NCBI GenBank assembly: GCA_027451405.1
Contig: DAIDJM010000008.1
Location: 1-64,000, forward strand
Reading direction: 5' to 3'
DNA length: 64,000 nucleotides
DNA from: Acetobacteraceae bacterium
Lineage (GTDB): Bacteria; Pseudomonadota; Alphaproteobacteria; Acetobacterales; Acetobacteraceae
The notes beneath the pieces are model-generated. The model saw nothing but the letters and a program-made list of their open reading frames with translations, made no database searches and was not told the origin of the DNA. Positions 46,083 to 56,141 of this stretch are shown in pieces. Numbering within the stretch: the stretch's first letter is position 1; every line of letters begins with the position of its first letter. Both the position numbers and the translations under genes were made by a program.

Positions 46083-47171
46083 ATGGAGCAGGTCGAGCAG
46101 CTTGCGCCGGCCACCAGGCTCGGCTCGGAATTGCGCGCCGCGCGCGAGCGGCTCGGCTGGGCGCTGCCGGAACTCGCGCAAAGCCTGCGCATCCGGCAGG
46201 CCTATCTCGAGGCGATCGAGAGCGGCCGCATCCAGGATCTGCCCGGCCCCACCTACGCGCTCGGATTCCTCCGCACCTACGCGACCGCGCTCGGCTTGCC
46301 GGCGCAGGAGGTGGCCAGACGCTTCCGGGCCGAGACGCGGGTCGAGGCGCGGCAGAATCTGAGTTTTCCGGTGCCGGTGCCGCAGCGTGGCGTGCCGGCC
46401 GGCGCGCTCATGCTGCTCGGCATCGTGATCCTGGCCGGCGCCTATGGCGGCTGGTACTGGTTCAGCGAACACCGCGCCACCCCGGTCGAGACCGTCCCGC
46501 CGATCCCCGACCGGCTGCTGCCGCCCGAAGCGCCGAAGCCCGCCCCATCCCCGCAGGTGGCCTCGATGCTGCCCTCGACCGCGGCGCCTTCGCCCGCGCC
46601 CGCCACCCCCTCGCCCGCCACCCCTGCCCCGCCAGGCCCGCCGGTCGGCCAGCCCGCGGGTGTGCAGGCCACAGCCGGCCACCCAGCGGCCACCGCAGCG
46701 CCGCCGCCGAGCGCGACGCCGGCGAAGCCGGTCCCGTCTGCCCCGCAAACCGCGCCGGCGCCGGCCGCGCCACCGCCCGCCGCCGCCCCCGTCCCGACGG
46801 CGCCGGCGCCGTCACAGCCCGTTTCAGCGGCCCCGGCCGAAGGCCGCATGGTCGTCACGGCAACCGCCGACGCCTGGGTCACGATCAAACCTCGGAGCGG
46901 GGGCGCGCCGGTGTTCAACCGGCTGATGCATGCAGGGGATCGCTGGCCCGTGCCGGCCGGCGCCGACCTGCTGCTCACCACCGGCAATGCCGGCGGCACC
47001 GTGATCGAGGTGGATGGCAAGCCGGCCCCGGTGTCGCTCGGCGGCAGCGGCATGGTCCGGCGCGACATGCCGCTCGATGCCGAGAAGCTGAAATCAGGCC
47101 AGGTGCCGCCCTCGTTGCCGCGTCACGCGAAACCTGCCGCGGCCGGCGCGGGCGCCCCGGCGCCCGGCTGA
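46083..47171 (+). CDS. RodZ-like HTH membrane protein
   Basis: A 362-residue protein. An N-terminal helix-turn-helix (LGSELRAARERLGWALPELA, SLRIRQAYLEAIESG) is followed by one membrane helix near residues 105-120 (LMLLGIVILAGAYGGWYW), a Pro/Ala-rich linker (~130-265) and a C-terminal DUF4115 domain (MVVTATADAWVTIK). This is the RodZ plan; RodZ links the MreB cytoskeleton to the cell-wall machinery. ATG 46083 follows GAGGGAAG. Its end overlaps the convergent permease gene by 49 bases. Confidence 0.82.
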   Translation: MEQVEQLAPATRLGSELRAARERLGWALPELAQSLRIRQAYLEAIESGRIQDLPGPTYALGFLRTYATALGLPAQEVARRFRAETRVEARQNLSFPVPVPQRGVPAGALMLLGIVILAGAYGGWYWFSEHRATPVETVPPIPDRLLPPEAPKPAPSPQVASMLPSTAAPSPAPATPSPATPAPPGPPVGQPAGVQATAGHPAATAAPPPSATPAKPVPSAPQTAPAPAAPPPAAAPVPTAPAPSQPVSAAPAEGRMVVTATADAWVTIKPRSGGAPVFNRLMHAGDRWPVPAGADLLLTTGNAGGTVIEVDGKPAPVSLGGSGMVRRDMPLDAEKLKSGQVPPSLPRHAKPAAAGAGAPAPG

Positions 47172-49102
47172 GCGCCCGGCAGATTTTTCAGAGGCTCGCC
47201 GGCCGCCGCTTCCAGCACGAGCGCCACTGCCTCGCGCAGCGTTCCGGCGATCGCATCGGGGCCGATGATGCCCTGCAGATCGCGTTCGGGCGGCGGCGGC
47301 TCACTGCCCTGCCAAAGCCCGAGCACGATGACGGCGCGCGGCGCCCGGACGCGCAACCGCCGCAGCAGATAGCGCAGATGCGCGGGCGACCCGGTCGCCG
47401 CCATGTAGGAGACGCAGATCGCGCCCACGCCGGCGAGGTCGAGCCACGCGATGCGCTCGCGCGACACGGCGCTGTTCTTCTCGCAGCGCGCGCCGAGCCC
47501 CTGCTTGCGCAGCAGTTGCGCCACCATCGCCGCCGCCGCGTCATCCAGCGCCGTGCGGCCGCCCACGCAAAGCACCGGCTGCGCCGCATTCCAGCCCGGC
47601 GGCAAGCGGGCCGGCGCCGGGACCGCGACGGACACGCGCTCCGCTAGGCTGGGCTCCGCCGCCGGCCCGGCAGGGACCTCCGGCCGCTTCTCCGGGCCCA
47701 CATCCTCATGGTCCTCGAGATCCGCCACGAGTCCGCAGATCGCGCTGCGCATCTGCGCCTGCCGCTCGCGGATCAGCACACCGCGCGCCGCATCGTCGGC
47801 CGCCATCTTCAGGCTGCGCAGCACGATCTCGTCGTAATAGGCGGCGAGCGGCCGCTCGCGCAGCAACTGCTCGGCCTGGGTCGCGGCCTCATCCGGATCG
47901 TCGGCCAGCATGCGCTGGTAGAGCGTCTCGGTGGGCGACAGGGCCGGGCGGTCGCCGAGCAGCACGTCGAGGAATTCGAGCCGCTCCACATGGCGGCCGA
48001 GCACGACCAGGCAGAGCGTGAGCGGGGTCGAGAGCAGGAGCCCGATCGGGCCCCAGATCCAGGTCCAGAAGACCGCGGCGATCATCACCGAGACCGGGGA
48101 CAGTCCGGTGCTGCGGCCATAGGCGAGCGGCTCGATCGCCTGGCCCACCGCGGCCTCGACGCAAAAGAAGAGCGCCACCGTCCAGAGTGCCGTCCCCCAG
48201 CCGGGATCGACCGCGGCGGCCAGCGTGACCGGCAGGATCGCCGCGAGCGGCACGCCGACATAGGGCACGAACCGCATCAGGCCGGCGATCAGCCCCCAGA
48301 TCGCCGGACTCGGCAGGCCGATCAGGAACAGCCCGACACTGATGACGAGTCCAAAACAGGCATTGATCGTGGCCTGCGCCAGGAAATAGCGCGAAAGCCG
48401 CCGCGCCGCGTCGTTGAGCGCGAGCGTGGTGCGGTGCAGGTCGGAGGCGCCGAACAGGCGGATCACCCGGTCGCGCAGATCCTCCTGCTGCAGCAGAACG
48501 AACACGGTGATCACGAGGACGAGCGCCCCGGTGCCGATCGGCGCCACCACCGGCCCCAGGAACTGCCTGGCGAGATCGAACGGGCTCGGCGGCGGCGGTT
48601 CGACGCGCACCGTCACCGGATTCTGCGCGGTGCCTTGCGGGCGTGCCAGTCCGGCGGCCGGAGGGCCCGGCGCGGACGGACGCTCGAGCGCCACCTGGAT
48701 GCGCTTTTCGACCGCGCTCAGTTCGCCGCCGGCCGCATGTTCGACGGCGCTCACCTTCCCTTCCAGGATCGCCTCGTAATAGGGCAGCTCCGGGCCGAGG
48801 CTCGCTACCTGCGTGCCGATCACGGCGCCGATCCCGAGGGAGAGCGCGAGGGCCAGGATCACCGTCGCGAGCACCGCGGGCACGCGGCGCCCGAAGAAAG
48901 CGCGCCGCAGCAGCGAGACGATCGGCGCCAGCAGGAAACTCAGCAACACCGAGAGCGTGATCGGGATCAGCACGTCGCGGCCGACATAGAGCGCGCCGAT
49001 CACGACGACGCCCACCGCCAGCGTGATCAGCGCGCCGGTCTTCGGCAGTTCCGGCGGCTCGACCTCGTTACGCGGCGCGGACGGATCGATTGGGTCGGAC
49101 AT
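47123..49102 (-). CDS. AI-2E family permease with long C-terminal extension
   Basis: A 659-residue protein. The N-terminal ~390 residues are a PerM-like permease (ITLAVGVVVIGALYVG, MRFVPYVGVPLAAILPV, GPIGLLLSTPLTLCLVVLGRH). The remaining ~270 residues are cytoplasmic: a helical segment (SPTETLYQRMLADDPDEA), then an alpha/beta domain starting PVLCVGGRTALDDAAAAMVAQ, with GVGAICVSYMAATG, that resembles a B12-binding-type Rossmann fold without the cobalamin-binding DxHxxG. The extension may be regulatory. ATG 49102. Confidence 0.82.
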   Translation of the reverse strand: MSDPIDPSAPRNEVEPPELPKTGALITLAVGVVVIGALYVGRDVLIPITLSVLLSFLLAPIVSLLRRAFFGRRVPAVLATVILALALSLGIGAVIGTQVASLGPELPYYEAILEGKVSAVEHAAGGELSAVEKRIQVALERPSAPGPPAAGLARPQGTAQNPVTVRVEPPPPSPFDLARQFLGPVVAPIGTGALVLVITVFVLLQQEDLRDRVIRLFGASDLHRTTLALNDAARRLSRYFLAQATINACFGLVISVGLFLIGLPSPAIWGLIAGLMRFVPYVGVPLAAILPVTLAAAVDPGWGTALWTVALFFCVEAAVGQAIEPLAYGRSTGLSPVSVMIAAVFWTWIWGPIGLLLSTPLTLCLVVLGRHVERLEFLDVLLGDRPALSPTETLYQRMLADDPDEAATQAEQLLRERPLAAYYDEIVLRSLKMAADDAARGVLIRERQAQMRSAICGLVADLEDHEDVGPEKRPEVPAGPAAEPSLAERVSVAVPAPARLPPGWNAAQPVLCVGGRTALDDAAAAMVAQLLRKQGLGARCEKNSAVSRERIAWLDLAGVGAICVSYMAATGSPAHLRYLLRRLRVRAPRAVIVLGLWQGSEPPPPERDLQGIIGPDAIAGTLREAVALVLEAAAGEPLKNLPGAQPGAGAPAPAAAGFA

Positions 49103-49240
49103 GTCTCCCCCGGGCGCACGATCGACGGGCGCCGGCGAGCAAGACGCGGCACGCGGTCGACCGTTGCCCGAGCGGCGCGAAACTTTCGCGCACCCGTGCT
49201 CGTTCTGCGGCGCGTCCGGCTTCCAAACGGAGCACACGCC

Positions 49241-49504
49241 ATGTCCATCATTGCCTGGCTTATTCTTGGTCTGATCGCTGGTTTCATCGCCAGCAAGATC
49301 GTCAATCACACCGGCTCGGGGATTCTGCTCGATATCGTGCTCGGCATCGTCGGCGCGATCGTCGGGGGCTACATTTTCGCCTTCTTCGGCGCGACGCCGG
49401 TGACCGGCTTCAACGTATGGAGCCTGGTCGTAGCCGTCGTGGGCGCGGTTGTCGTGCTCTTCCTCTATCACGCCCTGTTCGGCCGGCGCGCAACGACGGT
49501 TTAG
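49241..49504 (+). CDS. GlsB/YeaQ/YmgE-family membrane protein
   Basis: An 87-residue protein of three hydrophobic glycine-rich helices. It begins MSIIAWLILGLIAGFIASKI and has LLDIVLGIVGAIVGGYIF, the family signature (transglycosylase-associated protein). Members are stress-linked, but their biochemical role is not settled. ATG 49241 has GGAG ten bases upstream. Divergent from the permease gene. Confidence 0.9.
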   Translation: MSIIAWLILGLIAGFIASKIVNHTGSGILLDIVLGIVGAIVGGYIFAFFGATPVTGFNVWSLVVAVVGAVVVLFLYHALFGRRATTV

Positions 49505-49532
49505 GATCCGCGCGCGAACGGATGGCGCGGTC

Positions 49533-50588
49533 ATGAACGGCGACTGCGCCATCTCCCGGCGCGATACCCTGCCGGGGCCGGACCTTCGGCGGGTCGCGTC
49601 CCATCCCGATCATTGGTATCCGGTGGCCTGGTCGCGGGACATCGCGCCAGGACGCGCCGTGCCTGCGCGTTTCGCGTCCGAGCCGATCGTCCTGGTGCGG
49701 CCGCGCAACGGCCCGCTTTTCGCGCTCGAGAATCGTTGCGCGCACCGGCAGGTTCCACTGGAACATGGCGTGGTGCAAGGCTGCGCGATCCGCTGCGGCT
49801 ATCATGGCTGGACCTACGACGCGACCGGCGCCTGCGTGGACGTGCCCTATCTCGGGCGCGGCAAGCAGCCCAATGGCGTGCGCGCCTATCCGTGCCGCGA
49901 GGCGGCCGGACTCGTCTTCGTCTATCCCGGCGATCCGGCGCGCATCGCCGCCGTGCCTTTTCCCGACCTGTCGGCGGCTCTCGACCGCGGCTGGAAAACC
50001 CGCCGGTTCGGCCGCGTCGTCGGCTGCCACTACAGTTTCATGCACGAGAACCTGATGGATATGAACCATCAGTTCCTGCATCGCCGGCAGATGGGCCGGA
50101 TTGCGCCGCGCTTCTGCGGCATGCGCAGCGGCGAGAGCTGGTTCGAGGTCGCCTACACCTTTGCCCGCACGGCGGGCCGCCAGCCGATCGGCGAGGCGGC
50201 GATCCTTGGCCGCCGCGCCTCGGCCGACCACGCCGACCGGATGACCATCCGCACCGATTACCCATACCAGAGCCTGCGCATCGAGACCGGCGGCCAGCCG
50301 GTCATGCGCCTGTGGATCGGCTACACGCCGCAGGACGCGGCGCAGCGCAGCAACCGCACCTTCGGCATGATCTCGGTCCGCCGCCCGCGGCTCGGCTTCC
50401 TGCTCGATCTCGCCTGGCCGCTGCTGGTCTGGTTCACCGAGCGCATCTTCGCCGAGGATCGATGGATCGTGGAGCTCGAGCAGCAAGCCCATGACGCCCA
50501 GGGCGCGGACTGGAACCAGGAGGTTTTTCCGCCGATCCGGGAGTTGCGGGGCCTGCTGACGCGCTGCGGCGCCGGAACCCTCGCTTGA
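49533..50588 (+). CDS. Rieske non-haem iron oxygenase
   Basis: A 351-residue oxygenase alpha-type subunit. The Rieske cluster ligands are C69, H71, C88 and H91 (CAHRQ..., CGYHGW). The mononuclear iron site is in HENLMDMNHQFLH: D176, H179 and H183. The second spacing is H-x3-H, one shorter than the usual H-x4-H of VanA-like enzymes. No ferredoxin or reductase gene is adjacent, so electrons must come from elsewhere. Substrate unknown; probably a demethylase or hydroxylase. ATG 49533. Confidence 0.85.
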   Translation: MNGDCAISRRDTLPGPDLRRVASHPDHWYPVAWSRDIAPGRAVPARFASEPIVLVRPRNGPLFALENRCAHRQVPLEHGVVQGCAIRCGYHGWTYDATGACVDVPYLGRGKQPNGVRAYPCREAAGLVFVYPGDPARIAAVPFPDLSAALDRGWKTRRFGRVVGCHYSFMHENLMDMNHQFLHRRQMGRIAPRFCGMRSGESWFEVAYTFARTAGRQPIGEAAILGRRASADHADRMTIRTDYPYQSLRIETGGQPVMRLWIGYTPQDAAQRSNRTFGMISVRRPRLGFLLDLAWPLLVWFTERIFAEDRWIVELEQQAHDAQGADWNQEVFPPIRELRGLLTRCGAGTLA

Positions 50589-50598
50589 GGCGCGCCCT

Positions 50599-51870
50599 CT
50601 ATGCCGGATCCGCGGGAACCGCGTCGCCGGCGCCCCAGACCGGCCAGGGTCTCTCGCTCTGCGCGGCGATCTGCAGCGAGGGATGGACGCGATTGCGGCC
50701 GCGCTGCTTGGCCGAATAAAGCGCGTTGTCCGCCGCGGCCAGAAGCTGCTCGACGCTGCCCTCGCGGTCGGGCCGCGCGACCGCGACGCCGATGCTGACC
50801 GTGACGAGATCGATCCCCGGTCCGCCATGCGGCAGGCGCAAGGCCTCGATGGCCTGGCGTAACCGCTCGGCGCTCCGGAGCGCGTCCTCAAGTTCGACAC
50901 GCGGCAGGATCGCCGCAAACTCCTCGCCGCCGTAGCGCGCGAGCGTATCGAGCCCATCGCGCAGCTGTTCGCCGAGCGCCGCCGCCACCTGCGCGAGGCA
51001 GGTATCGCCGGCCTGGTGTCCCTTCGCATCGTTGAACGCCTTGAAATGATCGATATCGATCATGAGCAGCGCGACCGGTTCGCGCGCGGCGGCGGCATGC
51101 GTCCAGGCGCGCTCCAGCCGGGCGGCGAAATCGCGGCGATTGGCGATGCCGGTCAGCCAGTCGGTGGTGGAGATGGTGGAGAGGGCCGCGTTGCTGTCGG
51201 CCAGGTCGGCGGCGTCGAGCTGCTGGCGGAGCATCATCAGATAGGCGCGGCGCTCGGCGGCCTCGACCGTGTAGTTGGCATAGAGCGTGGCGACGCCCGT
51301 GCAGACGAAGCCGAGAGCCAGTTGCCATCGTGCGCCGAGACAGATGCCCGGGTGCAGCAGGATGGCCGGTATGACGGAAGCGGAGGCGGTCAGCGTGAAC
51401 AGCAGCGCCCAGCCGAAGCGCAGGCGCATGACCACGTTGGCGAACAGGAGATAGAGCGCGAAACAGGCGCCGGTATAGCCGGTGTCGGGCTGGTTGGAGG
51501 CGCGGAACAGCAGGACCGAGCCCGCGAGCGCGGCCAGCACCGCCAGGGACGCCAAGGCCTCGCGCCACACCAGATGCCGGGTGCGGGCCAGATAGAGGGT
51601 CGTGAGCAGGCCGAGCGGGGTGACGATCCCGAGATGGAGCAGCCAGTCGGCGCGCAGCACGTCGGGAAGGGTGAGGCAGTCGGCGCTCAGATAGAGATTG
51701 TAGGCCGTCAGGGCGGCAAGCCCGGCGCGCAGCAGATGACGCGCGCGGCGGGCGCGCATGTCGCGCTCGAACTGGGCTTCGAGGACAGGGGCGAAGCCGA
51801 GCCGAAGCCCGGCGCGGGCCAGCTCGATGGCGATCGCCTGGCGCAACGGCGCCCGCTCGTGCGCGGCCAC
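50599..51870 (-). CDS. Membrane diguanylate cyclase (GGDEF)
   Basis: A 423-residue protein. About six membrane helices lie within residues ~45-205, forming a MASE-like sensor. The GGDEF domain follows: STTDWLTGIANRRDF, the metal-binding IDIDHFKAFND and the active-site GGEEF at 314-318, so it should make cyclic di-GMP. The inhibitory RxxD site is not kept; the position reads DGLD. No EAL domain. It ends 11 bases from the convergent Rieske gene. Confidence 0.9.
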   Translation of the reverse strand: MAAHERAPLRQAIAIELARAGLRLGFAPVLEAQFERDMRARRARHLLRAGLAALTAYNLYLSADCLTLPDVLRADWLLHLGIVTPLGLLTTLYLARTRHLVWREALASLAVLAALAGSVLLFRASNQPDTGYTGACFALYLLFANVVMRLRFGWALLFTLTASASVIPAILLHPGICLGARWQLALGFVCTGVATLYANYTVEAAERRAYLMMLRQQLDAADLADSNAALSTISTTDWLTGIANRRDFAARLERAWTHAAAAREPVALLMIDIDHFKAFNDAKGHQAGDTCLAQVAAALGEQLRDGLDTLARYGGEEFAAILPRVELEDALRSAERLRQAIEALRLPHGGPGIDLVTVSIGVAVARPDREGSVEQLLAAADNALYSAKQRGRNRVHPSLQIAAQSERPWPVWGAGDAVPADPA

Positions 51871-51948
51871 GTTCTCCCCTCCGTATCCGTTGCCGTGACG
51901 GGAGAGATTACGACAGAAAACCGAGAAATGGGTTAACGCCGCGTTGGC

Positions 51949-51976
51949 TTGCCGCGCCGCCGCCGCCGCTGATAAT
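51949..51976 (+). promoter_or_regulatory. Probable promoter of tRNA-Gly
   Basis: TTGCCG (51949-51954), a 16-base spacer and GATAAT (51971-51976) form a good sigma-70-type promoter, with the tRNA 5' end 14 bases beyond the -10 box. Confidence 0.5.
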
Positions 51977-51990
51977 CAGCCTCGGAGCGG

Positions 51991-52064
51991 GCGGGCGTAG
52001 CATAGTGGTAATGCTCCAGCCTTCCAAGCTGGCTAGGAGGGTTCGATTCCCTTCGCCCGCTCCA
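51991..52064 (+). tRNA. tRNA-Gly (UCC)
   Basis: The acceptor GCGGGCG (51991-51997) pairs with CGCCCGC (52054-52060), followed by T and an encoded CCA. The anticodon loop CTTCCAA gives TCC for GGA/GGG codons, and GGTTCGATTCC is the T arm. It is 74 nt long and lies just upstream of the kdp operon. Confidence 0.96.
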
Positions 52065-52191
52065 GCACCGCGCGCCTCGCGCGGATGCCCCTCAAGGCCC
52101 GCGCCCTTCGCCAGGGTCGCCGCAATCACATAGCGATTTTATGCCTGAGCGGCCTAATCGCCCGGCACGGAATGGAGGCGTTCCTGCCGTG

Positions 52192-52272
52192 ATGGACACC
52201 ATCGTCGTCGTTCTGGGCACCGGAGCCATCCTGCTGATGGCGGCCTATGCCGAACTCTGCGAGCGCATTTGA
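52192..52272 (+). CDS. 26-residue membrane peptide upstream of kdpF
   Basis: This small ORF encodes one hydrophobic helix (TIVVVLGTGAILLMAAYA) ending in ELCERI. Its TGA overlaps the kdpF ATG (TGATG), so the two are translationally coupled. GGAGG lies at 52174-52178; GTG 52189 just upstream is an alternative start giving better spacing. Short peptides ending in LCERL/LCDRL before kdpF are familiar to me from other kdp operons, but I know of no assigned function. Confidence 0.6.
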   Translation: MDTIVVVLGTGAILLMAAYAELCERI

Positions 52273-52358
52273 TGCTCGACCTCGTCATCGGCGGCGCCGT
52301 CTCCGCGCTGCTGGCTGTCTATCTGATCTGGGCACTCGTCCGGCCGGAAGATTTCTGA
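52272..52358 (+). CDS. kdpF: KdpF, small subunit of K+-transporting ATPase
   Basis: A 28-residue single-helix peptide (LVIGGAVSALLAVYLIWAL, ending RPEDF), the typical KdpF size and C-terminus. It stabilises the KdpFABC complex in the inner membrane. It starts within the stop of the upstream small ORF and ends 13 bases before kdpA. Confidence 0.88.
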   Translation: MLDLVIGGAVSALLAVYLIWALVRPEDF

Positions 52359-52371
52359 AGGAACCATCGGC

Positions 52372-54081
52372 ATGACCTGGAACGGCTCGGCGCAGATCGC
52401 GCTGGTGCTGACGCTCGTGTTCGTCTCGGCCTTCCCGGTTGGACGATACATGGCAGTGGTGTTCGAAGGCAGGCGCACCTGGCTCTCGCCGGCGCTCGCG
52501 CCCGTGGAGCGCGGATTTTACGCGCTCGCCGGCGTCGATCCGCAACGCGGCATGGGCTGGAAAGAATACGCTTTCGCGCTGATCCTGATCAACGCGCTGC
52601 ATTTCCTGCTGCTCTACGCGATATTGCGCCTGCAGTACTATCTGCCCTGGAATCCGCAAGGCATTGCCGGCATGTCGCCGCGGCTCGCCTTCAACACCGG
52701 GGCGAGCTTCGTCACCAACACGAACTGGCAGGCCTATTCGCCGGAAAGCCAGATTTCGTATGGCGCGCAGATGCTCGGCCTCACCGTGCACAATTATCTG
52801 TCGGCGGCGACCGGGATCGCGGCGGGCGTCGCCGTGGTGCGGGCCTTCGCGGCCGGCGGCCTCCGCACGCTCGGCAATTTTTGGGCGGATCTCACGCGCT
52901 GCACACTCTATCTCCTGCTCCCGATCGGCACCGTGGCGGCGATCCTGCTGCTGGTCTCGGGCGTGCCCGAGACGCTCGCCGCCTACGCGCAGGCGAGCCC
53001 GCTCGACGGCGGCAGCCAGACCATCGCGCTCGGCCCAGTCGCGTTCCAGGAAGCGATCAAGGAGCTCGGCACCAATGGCGGCGGCTTCTTCAACGCCAAC
53101 GCGGCCCATCCTTTCGAGAATCCGACGGCGCTGAGCAACGTCCTCGAAAACTGGCTGCTGCTCCTGATCCCGTTTTCGCTGGCCATCATGCTCGGCCATA
53201 TGGTTCGTGAGCCGAAACAGGGTCGCGCGCTGTTCGCGGTGATGGCGGTGCTGCTGACCCTCGGCGTGTTCGGCGCCTATGCGGCCGAGGCCGGCGGCAA
53301 CCCGCTGCTCGCCCATGCCGGCGTCAGCCCCGCCATGGGCAACATGGAAGGCAAGGAGGTGCGGTTCGGCGTGGCCCTGTCCTCCCTGTTCAATGTCAGC
53401 GCCACCGGCACCTCGACCGGCGCCGTCGACAGCTTCACCGACAGCTACCTGCCGCTCGGCGGACTGGTCCCGATGTTCCTGATGCAGCTCGGCGAGGCGA
53501 CGCCGGGCGGCGTCGGCTCCGGCCTCTACACGATCGTGGTGTTCGCGCTGCTCTCGGTGTTCGTCGCGGGACTCATGGTCGGCCGCACACCGGAATATCT
53601 CGGCAAGAAGGTGCAGGCGAGGGAGATCAAGCTCGCGATGCTCGCGGTGCTGATCCTCACGCTCTTCATCCTGTGCGGCGCCAGCCTGTCGCTCTCCCTG
53701 CCGAGCGGGCTCTCCTCCCTCGCCAATGCCGGGCCGCACGGGCTCTCCGAAATGCTTTACGGCTGGACCTCGGCCACCGAGAACAACGGCAGCGCCATGG
53801 CGGGGTTGAGCGCGGATACGCCGCTGCTCGATTACGGGCTCGGCGCCGCCATGATCTTCGGCCGTTTCGCTTTCATGATCCCGGTGCTCGCGATCGCGGG
53901 CTCGCTCGCCGCGAAGCCGAAACTACCGCCGAGCGCCGGCACGTTCCCGACCACGGGCGCGCTCTTCGTCGGGCTCATGATCGGCGTGATCCTCATCCTG
54001 GGCGGCCTGCAATTCATGCCGGCCGACGCGCTCGGCCCGCTTGCGGAACATTTTGCCATGCTGGCCGGCAAGACCTACTGA
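52372..54081 (+). CDS. kdpA: KdpA, K+-translocating subunit
   Basis: A 569-residue channel-like subunit with the four selectivity-loop regions visible: [49 protein letters not shown] and [13 protein letters not shown]. About ten membrane helices. It binds and selects potassium at high affinity for KdpB-driven uptake. ATG 52372 follows GAAGGAAC. Confidence 0.96.
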   Translation: MTWNGSAQIALVLTLVFVSAFPVGRYMAVVFEGRRTWLSPALAPVERGFYALAGVDPQRGMGWKEYAFALILINALHFLLLYAILRLQYYLPWNPQGIAGMSPRLAFNTGASFVTNTNWQAYSPESQISYGAQMLGLTVHNYLSAATGIAAGVAVVRAFAAGGLRTLGNFWADLTRCTLYLLLPIGTVAAILLLVSGVPETLAAYAQASPLDGGSQTIALGPVAFQEAIKELGTNGGGFFNANAAHPFENPTALSNVLENWLLLLIPFSLAIMLGHMVREPKQGRALFAVMAVLLTLGVFGAYAAEAGGNPLLAHAGVSPAMGNMEGKEVRFGVALSSLFNVSATGTSTGAVDSFTDSYLPLGGLVPMFLMQLGEATPGGVGSGLYTIVVFALLSVFVAGLMVGRTPEYLGKKVQAREIKLAMLAVLILTLFILCGASLSLSLPSGLSSLANAGPHGLSEMLYGWTSATENNGSAMAGLSADTPLLDYGLGAAMIFGRFAFMIPVLAIAGSLAAKPKLPPSAGTFPTTGALFVGLMIGVILILGGLQFMPADALGPLAEHFAMLAGKTY

Positions 54082-54097
54082 TCTCGGGAGCATAGAC

Positions 54098-56131
54098 ATG
54101 GCACAGGCCGAAACCATCGGACTGTTCGACGGTCCCATCCTCGCCCGCGCCGCCGGCGACAGCTTTCTCAAACTCAACCCGGTCACGCTGATGCGCAACC
54201 CGGTGATCTTCGTCACCGAAGTTGTCGCGGTGCTGACGACCTTCATCGGCATCGAGGATCTGCTGCGCGGAGCGCCCGCCGCGTTTCCGCTGGCAATCGC
54301 GGCCTGGCTCTGGCTCACCGTGCTGTTCGCGACCTTCGCCGAGGCGGTCGCCGAGGGCCGCGGCCGCGCGCGCGCCGAGAGTCTCCGCCGCGCCCGCACC
54401 GACACCATGGCCAAGATGCTGCTGAACCCGGCCGACCGCGCGCTCTACAAACCGGTTCCGGCCGCGCAACTGAAAGCCGGCACGCTGGTGCTTGTGGAAG
54501 CGGGCGACCTGATCCCGTCCGACGGCGAGATCGTCGAAGGTGTCGCCAGCGTCAACGAGAGCGCCATCACCGGCGAATCGGCGCCGGTGATCCGGGAGGC
54601 CGGGGGCGACCGCTCCGCGGTCACCGGCGGCACGCTCGTCGTCTCCGACTGGCTCGTCGTGCGCATCACCGCCGAACCCGGCCAGACCTTCATCGACCGC
54701 ATGATCAAGCTGGTCGAAGGCGCCGAACGCCGCAAGACGCCCAATGAAATCGCGCTCGACATCCTGCTCGCCGGACTGACGATCATTTTCCTCATCGCCG
54801 TCGTCACCCTGCCCGGCTTCGCCGGCTATTCACGGACCCCGATCGGCATCCCCGTGCTCGCCGCGCTCCTGGTCACGCTGATTCCCACGACCATCGGCGG
54901 GCTGCTTTCCGCGATCGGCATCGCCGGCATGGACCGGCTGATCCGTTTCAACGTCGTGGCGACCTCCGGCCGCGCGGTCGAGGCCGCCGGCGACGTGGAT
55001 GCGCTGCTGCTCGACAAGACCGGCACCATCACCTTCGGCAACCGGATGGCGGCGGCGATCCACCCGGTCCCGGGCGTCGCCGAGCGCGACCTCGCGGAGG
55101 CCGCCGTGCTCGCGAGCCTCGGCGACGACACGCCGGAAGGCCGCTCGATCCTGAGCTTCATGCGCGACCGTTACGGCATCGGCGCCGAACGGCCCGCCGA
55201 CGCGGCTGTCATTCCGTTCACGGCACAGACCCGCGTCTCCGGCCTCGACCATGCAGGCCGGTCCTGGCGGAAAGGTGCCGTGGACAGCGTCCTGAAGCGC
55301 GTGGGCGCCCCGGCGCCCGCCGCCTTCGCGCAGACCGTCGATCGCGTCGCCCGCGCCGGCTCGACGCCGCTTGCCGTCGCCGCCGATGGCCGCCTGCTTG
55401 GGCTCGTGGAACTCAAGGATGTCGTCAAACCCGGCATCCGCGAGCGTTTCGCGGAATTGCGCCGCATGGGCATCCGCACGGTGATGGTGACCGGCGACAA
55501 CCGCGTGACGGCCGCCGCGATCGCGACCGAAGCCGGCGTCGATGATTTCATCGCCGAAGCGACACCCCAGGACAAACTCGCCTATATCCGCCGCGTGCAG
55601 GCCGAGGGGAGGCTCGTCGCCATGTGCGGCGACGGCACCAACGACGCGCCGGCGCTGGCGCAAGCCGATGTCGGCGTCGCCATGCAGACCGGGACGCAGG
55701 CGGCGCGCGAGGCCGGCAACATGATCGACCTCGACAGCGATCCCACGAAACTCATCGAGATCGTCGAGATCGGCAAGCAATTGCTGATCACCCGTGGCGC
55801 GCTCACCACCTTCTCGATCGCCAACGACATCAGCAAATATTTCGCGATCCTGCCGGCGATCTTCGTGGCGACCTATCCCGAGCTCGGCGCGCTCAACATC
55901 ATGCGGCTCTCGACGCCGGAGAGCGCGATCCTGAGCGCCGTGATCTTCAACGCCGTGATCATCGTCATCCTGGTGCCGCTCGCGCTGCGCGGCGTGAAAT
56001 TCCGCGCGGTCGGCGCGGCGTCGCTCCTGCGCCGCAACCTGCTGATCTATGGGCTGGGCGGCATCGTCGCACCCTTCGCCGGCATCAAGGCGATCGACCT
56101 CCTGCTCACGGCCCTTCATATTTTCGCCTGA
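54098..56131 (+). CDS. kdpB: KdpB, P-type ATPase subunit
   Basis: A 677-residue P-type ATPase. The actuator TGES motif is in [12 protein letters not shown], the phosphorylated D306 is in [11 protein letters not shown], and the hinge [19 protein letters not shown] is intact. ATP hydrolysis here drives K+ import through KdpA. ATG 54098 (MAQAETIG) has GGGAG upstream; an earlier in-frame start at 54041 overlaps kdpA. Confidence 0.97.
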   Translation: MAQAETIGLFDGPILARAAGDSFLKLNPVTLMRNPVIFVTEVVAVLTTFIGIEDLLRGAPAAFPLAIAAWLWLTVLFATFAEAVAEGRGRARAESLRRARTDTMAKMLLNPADRALYKPVPAAQLKAGTLVLVEAGDLIPSDGEIVEGVASVNESAITGESAPVIREAGGDRSAVTGGTLVVSDWLVVRITAEPGQTFIDRMIKLVEGAERRKTPNEIALDILLAGLTIIFLIAVVTLPGFAGYSRTPIGIPVLAALLVTLIPTTIGGLLSAIGIAGMDRLIRFNVVATSGRAVEAAGDVDALLLDKTGTITFGNRMAAAIHPVPGVAERDLAEAAVLASLGDDTPEGRSILSFMRDRYGIGAERPADAAVIPFTAQTRVSGLDHAGRSWRKGAVDSVLKRVGAPAPAAFAQTVDRVARAGSTPLAVAADGRLLGLVELKDVVKPGIRERFAELRRMGIRTVMVTGDNRVTAAAIATEAGVDDFIAEATPQDKLAYIRRVQAEGRLVAMCGDGTNDAPALAQADVGVAMQTGTQAAREAGNMIDLDSDPTKLIEIVEIGKQLLITRGALTTFSIANDISKYFAILPAIFVATYPELGALNIMRLSTPESAILSAVIFNAVIIVILVPLALRGVKFRAVGAASLLRRNLLIYGLGGIVAPFAGIKAIDLLLTALHIFA

Positions 56132-56141
56132 GGCACACGCC

